NCBI RefSeq assembly: GCF_014650175.1
Contig: NZ_BMUL01000016.1
Location: 87,529-151,528, forward strand
Source of the DNA: Streptomyces termitum
GTDB lineage: Bacteria; Actinomycetota; Actinomycetes; Streptomycetales; Streptomycetaceae
Length of the DNA: 64,000 nt
Reading direction: 5' to 3'
The notes under the pieces are model-generated. The model searched no databases, was not told where the DNA came from, and was given only the letters and a program-made list of their open reading frames with translations. A program made the position numbers and the translations under genes. This document shows, piece after piece, positions 8,376 through 15,731 of this stretch (position 1 is its first letter; each line of letters begins with the position of its first letter).

Positions 8376-9517
8376 GCGCCCGGCGCGGCCGGTTCGTGCG
8401 GGCGGCGCCGTACGGGGTGCTGGCCGGGGTGGTGCTGAGCGCGCTGCCCGCGCAGATCCGGTGGGCGGACGAGATCGGCCGCGTCGGCCCGGTCAGCGAG
8501 CCGCTGGACAAGCTCCGCTTCCTGCTGGTCTCGCCGACCCTGCTGTACGGCGGCCGGACGGGCGCCGCCGCGTTCCTGCACGAGGCGCTGTGGGCGGTCC
8601 TGTTCACCGGGGTGCTGGTGCTGGGCGCGCGGGCGCTGGCGGTCCGTGCGGCCCGGCCGTCGGTGCGGGCGGTGCTGTTCTGCTGGTCCCTGCCCTTCCT
8701 CGCCCCGGTGGCCCATCTGCTGGCGCTGTACGCGCTGGAGCTTCCCGCCCTGGTCACGGACGCGGCGCGGCGGGACGCCTCGCTGACCCAGCTCCTGTGG
8801 TCCGCACAGGCGTCCTCGGCGCACGCGATGGTGCTGGGCACCCTCGGGGCCGTGGCCGCCTTCGCCGTCTGGAAGCCCGACCCGTCCCCGGACGTGCCGA
8901 CGGACCTCCGCGCCCTGCCCCGGGCCCTGTTCCTGTTCATGCGCGGCCCGATGGAGACCCTGTGGCGGCGGATCGGCGTCACCTGCGCCGCGTCCTGCGC
9001 CGCCGTGCTGCTGCTGTTCCTGGTGCCGTCCCTAGGCCGTGGCCTCCTCGACGGGGCGGCCTTCCCGCCCGCGCCGGGGAACGCCCCGTACTCGCTGTCG
9101 GGCATCTTCCTGTTCTACGCCCGCCTCTACGCCGCGCAGGGCTTCCTGCTGGCCTTCGCCCTCCCCTTCTTCGTGCTGCGCGCCCTGGACGGGGTCCGCA
9201 CCGGGCCCGCCTCCGCGCTGCTGATCGGGTGGAGCGCGTACGTCCTGGGCGCGTTCGTGTACGGCGGGGTGGCGGAGGCGGGGGTGCTGGCGGGGCAGCG
9301 GCTCCCGGTGCGGCCCGAGACCCTCCACGAACTGCTGCTGCCCCCCGCGTCCCTGGAGCACAGCCTGCTGGGGGCACCGGTCGCCGGGATCTTCCTGGCG
9401 CTGTGCTCCTGGGCGGCCGGCCGGGTCTCCGCCGCCCGGAAACGGAACATCCGGCCGGATGGTGTCCGGCCGGATGTTTCACGTGAAACGGTCACGGAGG
9501 ACGTCACGTCCTCCTGA
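8372..9517 (+). CDS. Polytopic membrane protein of unknown function
   Basis: 381 residues from GTG 8372, overlapping the previous stop (GTGA). There are about 8 predicted hydrophobic segments, including the pattern LLLFLVPSLGRGLL and ALPFFVLRALDGV, with a cytoplasmic C-terminal tail. No conserved catalytic motif recognised. The last codons (DVSRETVTED) are written over a perfect parS site, so the ParB site constrains the C-terminus. It ends 3 bp from the convergent bkd operon stop, leaving no room for a terminator between them. Confidence 0.65.
   Translation: MSARRGRFVRAAPYGVLAGVVLSALPAQIRWADEIGRVGPVSEPLDKLRFLLVSPTLLYGGRTGAAAFLHEALWAVLFTGVLVLGARALAVRAARPSVRAVLFCWSLPFLAPVAHLLALYALELPALVTDAARRDASLTQLLWSAQASSAHAMVLGTLGAVAAFAVWKPDPSPDVPTDLRALPRALFLFMRGPMETLWRRIGVTCAASCAAVLLLFLVPSLGRGLLDGAAFPPAPGNAPYSLSGIFLFYARLYAAQGFLLAFALPFFVLRALDGVRTGPASALLIGWSAYVLGAFVYGGVAEAGVLAGQRLPVRPETLHELLLPPASLEHSLLGAPVAGIFLALCSWAAGRVSAARKRNIRPDGVRPDVSRETVTEDVTSS
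9475..9490. promoter_or_regulatory. parS site inside the 3' end of a membrane-protein gene
   Basis: TGTTTCACGTGAAACG contains the perfect 14-bp parS core at 9476-9489. It is translated as VSRET on the + strand. Just upstream, the palindromic unit CCGGCCGGATG is repeated twice (about 9451-9476). Confidence 0.93.
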
Positions 9518-9520
9518 GCG

Positions 9521-10924
9521 TCACGCCCAGGTCATGAGGCGCTTCGGCTGTTCCAGGATCGCGGCGATGTCGGCGAGGAACTTGGAGCCGAGTTCGCCGT
9601 CGACCAGGCGGTGGTCGAAGGAGAGGGCCAGCGTGGTGACCTGACGCGGCTTCACCTTGCCCTTGTGGACCCAGGGCTGGAGCTTGATCGCGCCGACCGC
9701 GAGGATCGCGGACTCGCCCGGGTTGAGGATCGGCGTACCGGTGTCGACGCCGAAGACGCCGACGTTGGTGATGGTGAAGGTGCCGCCCTGCATGGCCGCC
9801 GGGGTCGTCCTGCCCTCGCGGGCGGTGGCGACCAGTTCGCTCAGGGAGCGGGACAGCTCCGGCAGGGTCTGGGCGTGCGCGTCCTTGATGTTCGGCACGA
9901 TCAGACCGCGCGGGGTGGCCGCGGCGATGCCCAGGTTCACGTAGTGCTTGAGGACGATCTCCTGCGCCGCCTCGTCCCAGGCCGCGTTGATCTCCGGGTT
10001 GCGCCGGACGGCGACCAGGACGGCCTTGGCGATGAGGAGCAGCGGGTTGATCCGCAGACCCGCCATGTCCTTGTCGGACTTGAGCTCCTCGACCAGCTTC
10101 ATCGTGCGCGTGATGTCGAAGGTCACGAACTCGGTGACGTGCGGGGCGGTGAAGGCCGAGCCGACCATCGCCGCCGCCGTGGCCTTCCGGACACCCTTGA
10201 TCGGCACCCGGGTCTCCCGGGCGTCCGGCGCGGCCGGGGCCGCCTGGACGGCCGGTGCGGCGGGGGCCGCCGGAGCGGGGGCCGGGGCGGGGGCCGGGAC
10301 CGTCTCGGCGACGGGGGCCGCCGCCTTGTGCACGTCCTCGCGGGTGATGACGCCGTCCGGGCCGGTCGGGACGACCGACGCCAGGTCCACGCCGAGGTCC
10401 TTGGCGAGCTTGCGCACCGGCGGCTTGGCCAGCGGCCGGGACGCGCCGGCCGCGGGACCGTGCCCGTTCAGCTGCCCGGGCACGGAGACGGGCACGGGAG
10501 CGGGAGCGGGGACGGCGGCCTCGGGCGCGGGGCCCGCCGGGCGGCGGGACCGGCGCTTGGTGGAGCTCGCGGCCACCCCGTAGCCGACGAGGACCGGCTG
10601 GCGGCCCTCCGGCTCCGCCTCGGCCGCCGCCTCGGGGGCGGGGGCCGGCGCGGCCGGCGCCGGGGTCTCGGCGGGGGCGTCCCCGCCGACGTTCACCGAG
10701 ATGATGACCTGGCCGACGTCGACCGTGGTGCCCTCGGGGAAGAGGAGCGCGTGGACGGTGCCGTCGAAGGGGATCGGCAGTTCCACGGCGGCCTTCGCCG
10801 TCTCGACCTCGCAGACGACCTGCCCGTCGGTGACGGCGTCACCGGGCTGGACGTACCACTTGAGGATCTCGGCCTCGGTGAGGCCCTCGCCCACGTCGGG
10901 CATCTTGAATTCGCGGATCGTCAT
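9521..10924 (-). CDS. bkdH: Branched-chain 2-oxoacid dehydrogenase E2 (dihydrolipoyl acyltransferase), bkdFGH-type cluster
   Basis: 467 residues from ATG 10924 with a GAGGAGAG ribosome-binding site. An N-terminal lipoyl domain carries the lipoylated Lys in EVETAKAAVELP (about residue 44). An Ala/Pro linker leads to a peripheral-subunit-binding domain (VRKLAKDLGVDLASVVPTG), a second Ala/Pro linker, and the acyltransferase core ending in the catalytic LSFDHRLVDGELG. It transfers the branched acyl group from E1 to CoA. Third gene of the E1alpha-E1beta-E2 operon. The E3 component is not encoded here. Confidence 0.93.
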   Translation of the reverse strand: MTIREFKMPDVGEGLTEAEILKWYVQPGDAVTDGQVVCEVETAKAAVELPIPFDGTVHALLFPEGTTVDVGQVIISVNVGGDAPAETPAPAAPAPAPEAAAEAEPEGRQPVLVGYGVAASSTKRRSRRPAGPAPEAAVPAPAPVPVSVPGQLNGHGPAAGASRPLAKPPVRKLAKDLGVDLASVVPTGPDGVITREDVHKAAAPVAETVPAPAPAPAPAAPAAPAVQAAPAAPDARETRVPIKGVRKATAAAMVGSAFTAPHVTEFVTFDITRTMKLVEELKSDKDMAGLRINPLLLIAKAVLVAVRRNPEINAAWDEAAQEIVLKHYVNLGIAAATPRGLIVPNIKDAHAQTLPELSRSLSELVATAREGRTTPAAMQGGTFTITNVGVFGVDTGTPILNPGESAILAVGAIKLQPWVHKGKVKPRQVTTLALSFDHRLVDGELGSKFLADIAAILEQPKRLMTWA

Positions 10925-10937
10925 GGTCGTGCTCTCC

Positions 10938-11918
10938 TCAGTACGCCAGCGAGCGGTCGACGGCGTCGAGCACGCGGTCAAGACCCGGCAGGTACTCCTC
11001 CTCCAGGCGCGCCGGCGGGTACGGCGCGTGGTAGCCGCCGACCCGCAGGACGGGGGCCTCCAGGTGGTAGAAGCAGCGCTCGGTGATCCGGGCGGCGATC
11101 TCCGCGCCGGAGCCGAAGAACACCGGCGCCTCGTGGACGACGACCAGCCGGCCGGTCTTCTCCACCGAGGTCTGGATGGTGTCGAAGTCCAGCGGGGAGA
11201 TCGAGCGCAGGTCCACGACCTCGACCGACTTGCCCTCCTCGGCGGCGGCCGCGGCCGCCTCCAGGCAGGTCTTCACCATCGGGCCGTAGGCCACCAGGGT
11301 GAGGTCGGTGCCCTCGCGGGCGACGCGGGCCCGGTGCAGCTCGCCGGGGAGGGCCTCGGTGTCGACCTCGCCCTTGTCCCAGTAGCGCCGCTTGGGCTCG
11401 AAGAAGATGACCGGGTCGTCGCTCAGGATCGCCTGCTGGAGCATCCAGTAGGCGTCGGAGGAGTTGGCCGGGGTGACCACCTTGAGGCCCGCGACGTGCG
11501 CGAAGAGCGACTCGGGGGACTCGGAGTGGTGCTCGACGGCGCCGATGCCGCCGCCGTACGGGATGCGGATGACGACCGGCATCTTCACGGTGCCGAGCGA
11601 CCGGGCGCGCATCTTGGCGAGCTGGGTGACGATCTGGTCGTACGCCGGGAAGACGAAGCCGTCGAACTGGATCTCCACGACGGGCCGGTAGCCGCGCAGC
11701 GCGAGGCCGATCGCGGTGCCGACGATGCCGGACTCGGCGAGCGGGGTGTCGATGACCCGGTCCTCGCCGAAGTCCTTCTGGAGGCCGTCGGTGATGCGGA
11801 AGACGCCGCCGAGCTTGCCGACGTCGAGGCCCATGACGACAACCTTGGGGTCGTTCTCCAGGGCGGTGCGCAGCGACTCGTTGAGCGCCTTCGCGAGGGG
11901 GAGCTTCTGAACAGCCAT
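10938..11918 (-). CDS. bkdG: Branched-chain 2-oxoacid dehydrogenase E1 beta subunit
   Basis: 326 residues from ATG 11918, which lies 2 bp after the E1alpha stop. The transketolase pyrimidine-binding fold is recognisable: LGGVFRITDGLQKDFGEDRVIDTPLAESGIVG, including the TPP-activating Glu of the TPLAE motif, EIQFDGFVFPAYDQI and PYGGGIGAVEHHSESPE. The C-terminal transketolase domain contains VEVVDLRSISPLD. With E1alpha it decarboxylates the 2-oxo acids of Val, Leu and Ile, supplying isobutyryl-, isovaleryl- and 2-methylbutyryl groups for branched fatty acids and polyketide starters. Confidence 0.93.
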   Translation of the reverse strand: MAVQKLPLAKALNESLRTALENDPKVVVMGLDVGKLGGVFRITDGLQKDFGEDRVIDTPLAESGIVGTAIGLALRGYRPVVEIQFDGFVFPAYDQIVTQLAKMRARSLGTVKMPVVIRIPYGGGIGAVEHHSESPESLFAHVAGLKVVTPANSSDAYWMLQQAILSDDPVIFFEPKRRYWDKGEVDTEALPGELHRARVAREGTDLTLVAYGPMVKTCLEAAAAAAEEGKSVEVVDLRSISPLDFDTIQTSVEKTGRLVVVHEAPVFFGSGAEIAARITERCFYHLEAPVLRVGGYHAPYPPARLEEEYLPGLDRVLDAVDRSLAY

Positions 11919-11920
11919 GA

Positions 11921-13099
11921 TTACTCGGCCTCTCCGTCCGCGAAGGACGCCTGGTACGCGGCGAACTCCGCGCGCTCCTCGTCGACGAGCGCGTGCCCGT
12001 CCGCGTACACGTTGTCGAACATCGCCATGTGGTCCGGGACGGGCATGGCGCGGACGACCTCGCGGACGTGCTTGCCGAGCGCCTCGCTCTCGGCCTCCAG
12101 CTCCTCGAAGAAGGCCGCGTCGGCGTGGCCCTCGTTCTCCAGGTACGCCTTCAGGCGCAGGATCGGGTCCTTCGCCTCCCACTCCTCGCGCTCCGCGTCC
12201 CGGCGGTAGCGGGTCGGGTCGTCGGAGGTGGTGTGGGCGGCCATCCGGTAGGTGAACGCCTCGATGAGCGTGGGGCCCTCGCCGCGGCGGGCGCGCTCCA
12301 GGGCCCAGCGGGTCACGGCCAGGCAGGCGAGGACGTCGTTGCCGTCGACGCGGACGCCGGGGAAGCCGAAGCCCTGGGCGCGCTGGTAGAGCGGGACGCG
12401 GGTCTGCTTCTCGATGGGCTCGGAGATCGCCCACTGGTTGTTCTGGCAGAAGAAGACGACCGGGGCGTTGTAGACCGCGGAGAAGACGAAGGACTCGTTG
12501 ACGTCGCCCTGGCTGGAGGCGCCGTCGCCGAAGTAGGCGAGCACGGCGGAGTCCGCGCCGTCCTTGGCGACGCCCATGGCGTAGCCGGTGGCGTGCAGGG
12601 TCTGCGAGCCGAGGACGATCGTGTACAGGTGGAAGTTGTTGCTGTTGGGGTCCCAGCCGCCGTTGTTCACGCCGCGGAACATGCCCAGCAGGTTCGTCGG
12701 GTCGACGCCGCGGCACCAGGCCACGCCGTGCTCGCGGTAGGTCGGGAAGACGTAGTCGTCGTCGCGCAGCGCGCGGCCCGAGCCGATCTGGGCGGCCTCC
12801 TGGCCGAGCAGCGAGGCCCACAGGCCCAGCTCGCCCTGGCGCTGGAGAGCGGTGGCCTCTGCGTCGAAGCGGCGGGTGAGGACCATGTCGCGGTAGAGGC
12901 CGCGCAGCTCCTCGGCGCTCAGGTCGATGTCGTAGTCGGGGTGCTGGACGCGCTCTCCTGCGGGCGTCAGCAGCTGGACGAGCTCGGGCTCTCCCGGCTT
13001 GGCCTGGGCGGTCTTCTTGGCACCGGTGCTTGCGCCGGTGCGCTTGGCGCCGCTGCTGCGTCGCGTCGTCTTGCGCGCGGCAGTGCTCTCCACGGTCAC
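11921..13099 (-). CDS. bkdF: Branched-chain 2-oxoacid dehydrogenase E1 alpha subunit
   Basis: 392 residues from GTG 13099. The TPP-binding motif begins at AYFGDGASSQGDVNESFVFS and ends at QNNQWAIS. Other markers are LLGQEAAQIGSGRAL, the phosphorylation-loop-like region TYRMAAHTTSDDPTRYR and HGVAWCRG. The first 35 residues are Lys/Ala/Thr-rich (AARKTTRRSSGAKRTGASTG) and absent from most homologues. First gene of the operon, with a 363-bp intergenic region shared with the divergent DosR-like regulator and a candidate operator at 13312-13340. Confidence 0.93.
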   Translation of the reverse strand: MTVESTAARKTTRRSSGAKRTGASTGAKKTAQAKPGEPELVQLLTPAGERVQHPDYDIDLSAEELRGLYRDMVLTRRFDAEATALQRQGELGLWASLLGQEAAQIGSGRALRDDDYVFPTYREHGVAWCRGVDPTNLLGMFRGVNNGGWDPNSNNFHLYTIVLGSQTLHATGYAMGVAKDGADSAVLAYFGDGASSQGDVNESFVFSAVYNAPVVFFCQNNQWAISEPIEKQTRVPLYQRAQGFGFPGVRVDGNDVLACLAVTRWALERARRGEGPTLIEAFTYRMAAHTTSDDPTRYRRDAEREEWEAKDPILRLKAYLENEGHADAAFFEELEAESEALGKHVREVVRAMPVPDHMAMFDNVYADGHALVDEERAEFAAYQASFADGEAE

Positions 13100-13462
13100 G
13101 TGCGTGCTCCTCCGTCGGTCCGGCCCCCGGGTTCGCCGGTAGGGCCTGGGGTCGCCCCTGCCGAAGGCAAGGGGAGGCTCTCCGCCTTATCCGTACCCTG
13201 CGCACGGGGTGGGTGCGACGCGGCCGGGGTCGGCGTGACAGGTGTCCCGGCGAGCGCCGTCACAGGCACGTTACCCATTGCGCGGCATTCCCGCGAAACC
13301 CACTTGACCTGCGATTTTGCTTGGATTTCCAAGTAAATCGAGAAAAGCGGGAGCACGCCCTGGTCAGCGCGTGGGCAACGGCCCGACACCGTCGTCGGAA
13401 CATCCGGCACCGTAACCCGCGCACCCCGGGCACCGGAAGAGCCAATATGTGAGACTGGCTGC
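13100..13462. other. Divergent intergenic region between bkd operon and DosR-like regulator
   Basis: 363 bp without a supportable gene. It is GC-rich near the bkd start but holds an AT-rich patch at about 13300-13350 with a TTGACC element (13304-13309) and a bulged inverted repeat. Both promoters must lie here. Confidence 0.7.
13312..13340. promoter_or_regulatory. Inverted repeat, candidate operator for bkdFGH and/or the DosR-like gene
   Basis: CTTGGA-TT-TCCAAG (13320-13333) is a perfect 14-bp palindrome, and outer arms CGATTT (13312-13317) and AAATCG (13335-13340) extend it with a one-base asymmetry. It sits in the most AT-rich part of the intergenic region. Which protein reads it is unknown. 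Confidence 0.55.
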
Positions 13463-14122
13463 GTGCGCGAAGAAGGAAAAATCCGGGTTTTTCTGCTGGA
13501 TGACCACGAAGTCGTCCGGCGCGGCGTCCACGAGCTGCTCTCCGTGGAGGACGACATCGAGGTGGTCGGGGAGGCCGGGACCGCCGCGGACGCCCTGGTC
13601 AGGATCCCCGCGACCCGGCCCGACGTGGCCGTGCTCGACGTGCGGCTGCCGGACGGCAGCGGGGTCGAGGTGTGCCGGGAGGTCCGTTCCCAGGACGAGT
13701 CGATCAAGTGCCTGATGCTCACGTCCTACGCGGACGACGAGGCGCTCTTCGACGCGATCATGGCCGGGGCCTCGGGGTACGTCCTCAAGGCCATCAGGGG
13801 CAACGAGCTGCTGAACGCGGTGCGGGACGTGGCGGCCGGGAAGTCGCTGCTGGACCCGGTGGCGACGGCGCGGGTCCTGGAGCGGCTGCGCGACGGGAAC
13901 AACCCGAAGCGCGACGACAAGCTGGCCCACCTGACCGACCAGGAGCGCCGGATCCTCGACCTGATCGGCGAGGGCATGACCAACCGGGCCATCGGCGAGC
14001 GGCTGCACCTGGCCGAGAAGACCATCAAGAACTACGTCTCCAGTCTGCTGTCGAAGCTGGGCATGGAGCGGCGCTCGCAGGCCGCGGCGTACGTGGCGCG
14101 GATGCAGGCCGAACGGCGCTGA
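13463..14122 (+). CDS. DosR/DevR-like NarL-family response regulator
   Basis: 219 residues from GTG 13463. Receiver residues are intact: acidic pair D13/D14 (FLLDDHEVVRRG), phospho-acceptor D59 (VAVLDVRLPDGSG), T87 (MLTSYADDEA) and K109 (GASGYVLKA). The LuxR-type HTH (about 156-215) contains LTDQERRILDLIGEGMTN, LAEKTIKNYVSSLLSKLGME and RRSQAA. The whole sequence reads very like mycobacterial DosR/DevR, the hypoxia/NO dormancy regulator, and Streptomyces homologues. No sensor kinase is adjacent. A DosR-box-like palindrome lies just downstream, before the next gene. Confidence 0.88.
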   Translation: MREEGKIRVFLLDDHEVVRRGVHELLSVEDDIEVVGEAGTAADALVRIPATRPDVAVLDVRLPDGSGVEVCREVRSQDESIKCLMLTSYADDEALFDAIMAGASGYVLKAIRGNELLNAVRDVAAGKSLLDPVATARVLERLRDGNNPKRDDKLAHLTDQERRILDLIGEGMTNRAIGERLHLAEKTIKNYVSSLLSKLGMERRSQAAAYVARMQAERR

Positions 14123-14123
14123 G

Positions 14124-14153
14124 CCGCCCGGCCCGGGCCTCCCGGCCGGGCGG
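14124..14153 (+). terminator. Hairpin terminator after the DosR-like gene
   Basis: CCGCCCGGCC (14124-14133) pairs perfectly with GGCCGGGCGG (14144-14153) around a 10-nt loop, 1 bp after the stop codon. No U-tract. Confidence 0.65.
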
Positions 14154-14158
14154 TCGTC

Positions 14159-14172
14159 GGGACCTAAGGCCC
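14159..14172. promoter_or_regulatory. DosR-box-like palindrome upstream of the PNPOx-fold gene
   Basis: GGGACCTAAGGCCC matches the core of the mycobacterial DosR box (GGGACTWWAGTCCC) at 12 of 14 positions. It lies about 60 bp before the ATG at 14232 and immediately after the terminator of a DosR-like regulator gene. A second small hairpin, GGCCCCGT-GAGG-ACGGGGCC (14168-14187), overlaps its right side. Confidence 0.6.
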
Positions 14173-14231
14173 CGTGAGGACGGGGCCGGGGCCCCTTTTC
14201 CCGGCGGGGTCCGGGGGCGGACAGTGGAGGC

Positions 14232-14663
14232 ATGTCCACCGAGGAGATCCGCGCCATCGAACTGCTCGGCCGCGTGACGTACGGCCGGGTCGCCGCGAGC
14301 ATGCGGGCGATGCCCTTCGTCGCGCCCGCCCGGCACGTCGTGTCCGGCGGCAGCGTGCTGATCCGGATGCACGAGGGCCTCGGCCACCACCAGGCGTGCC
14401 ACGGCAGCGTCGTCGCCTACGAGGCGGACGACTTCGACGCCGAGGGCACGTCGCTGTGGTCCGTGCAGTTCACCGGCACCGCCGAGATCGTCGAGCCGAC
14501 GGCGGCCGAGCGGGCCGCGTTCGGCCCCGAGCCTGCGGCCGTGGACGGTGAACCGTTCCTGCCCGTCTTCCTCCGGATCGAACCCCAGTTCGTCACCGTG
14601 CACACCCTGGAGTACACCCGGGCGGGGGATTCCGAAGAGCGACACCTTTACCACGTAGCGTGA
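14232..14663 (+). CDS. Pyridoxamine 5'-phosphate oxidase-fold (flavin-binding) protein
   Basis: 143 residues from ATG 14232, with GTGGAGG as ribosome-binding site. The split beta-barrel pattern is clear: IELLGRVTYGRVAASMRAMPFVAPARHVVSGGSVLIRM, then SVVAYEADDFDAEGTSLWSVQFTGTAEIV. Such small PNPOx-like proteins bind FMN or F420; many in actinobacteria belong to DosR-type dormancy regulons. The upstream palindrome and the neighbouring DosR-like gene make that role plausible here. The enzyme activity is unknown. Confidence 0.85.
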   Translation: MSTEEIRAIELLGRVTYGRVAASMRAMPFVAPARHVVSGGSVLIRMHEGLGHHQACHGSVVAYEADDFDAEGTSLWSVQFTGTAEIVEPTAAERAAFGPEPAAVDGEPFLPVFLRIEPQFVTVHTLEYTRAGDSEERHLYHVA

Positions 14664-14678
14664 TCTAACATCTGCGGA

Positions 14679-15710
14679 GTGCCGCGCTCATCTGCTCACC
14701 CCGTGCCTCCCGTCGGTGCCCTGCTGCGCCGTCATCCGCACGCCGGCGACCCCCTCGCCTGCGTCCCCGTCACCGAGGGCCTGCTCAACCGCGGCTATCG
14801 GCTCGCCACCACCCGGGGCTCCTACTTCCTCAAACAGCACCTCGACGCCCCCACCGCCGACCGGGACACCATCACCCGCCAGCACCGGGCCACCCACCGG
14901 CTGCACGCCCTCGGCCTGCCGGTGGCCCCGCCGCTGGCCGACAGCCGCGGCCGGACCGTCGCCGTCATCGGCGGGCGCTGCTACGCGCTGCACCCCTGGG
15001 TCGAGGGCCGGCACCGCGACGGCGCCCAGCTCACCCCCGGCGGCTCGCGCCGCCTCGGCGCCCTCCTCGGCCGGGTCCACACCGGCCTGGACCGGGTCAT
15101 GGAGCCCCCGCCGCCCGGCGGCAGGACCGACGGCGACCGGCACGACAGCGCCCGCCCCGAGGACACCTTCGCGCTCATCGAGGAGCTGCTCCGGCTGGTC
15201 CGCGCCCACCGCCCCCGGGGCAGCTTCGAGTTACTCGCCGAGCACCGCCTCCGCGAACGCCGCCGGCTCCTCGAACGGCACGGCCACCGGCGCCCCCCGG
15301 CGCCCGCCACGGCCGGCTGGGTGCACGGCGACTTCCATCCGCTGAACCTGCTGTACCGGGGCGCCGAACCGGCCGCGATCATCGACTGGGACCGCCTCGG
15401 CGTCCGCCCCCGGGCCGAGGAGGCCGTGCGGGCCGCCGCGATCTTCTTCGTCCGCCCGGACGGCGTGCTCGACCTGGCGAAGACCCGCGCGTACGCGCGC
15501 GCGTACCGGCGGGCCTCCGGCGCCGACGGCACGGAGCTGGCCGCCGCCGCGCACCGCGTCTGGTGGGAGCGGCTCAACGACTTCTGGACGCTGCGCTGGC
15601 GCTACCAGCTGAACGACCGCAGGGCCGACCCGCAGTTCCCCGCGGTGTCGGCCCTGGCCGTGTGGTGGACCCGGGAGTACGACGCCGTCCGGGACGCCTT
15701 CGCGTCCTGA
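14679..15710 (+). CDS. APH-fold phosphotransferase (choline/homoserine kinase-like)
   Basis: 343 residues from GTG 14679. The aminoglycoside-phosphotransferase/choline-kinase fold is shown by the N-lobe NRGYRLATTRGSYFLKQHL (ATP-anchoring Lys), the Brenner motif GWVHGDFHPLNLLYRG with catalytic Asp, and the metal-binding AAIIDWDRLGVRPR. An Arg/Gly/Pro-rich insertion follows EPPPPGGRTDGDRHD. The substrate is likely a small hydroxyl compound, but the group is broad. Starts 15 bp after the previous stop, so likely cotranscribed with the PNPOx gene. Confidence 0.8.
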   Translation: MPRSSAHPVPPVGALLRRHPHAGDPLACVPVTEGLLNRGYRLATTRGSYFLKQHLDAPTADRDTITRQHRATHRLHALGLPVAPPLADSRGRTVAVIGGRCYALHPWVEGRHRDGAQLTPGGSRRLGALLGRVHTGLDRVMEPPPPGGRTDGDRHDSARPEDTFALIEELLRLVRAHRPRGSFELLAEHRLRERRRLLERHGHRRPPAPATAGWVHGDFHPLNLLYRGAEPAAIIDWDRLGVRPRAEEAVRAAAIFFVRPDGVLDLAKTRAYARAYRRASGADGTELAAAAHRVWWERLNDFWTLRWRYQLNDRRADPQFPAVSALAVWWTREYDAVRDAFAS

Positions 15711-15731
15711 CGGGCCGGCCCCGGGCCGGGA

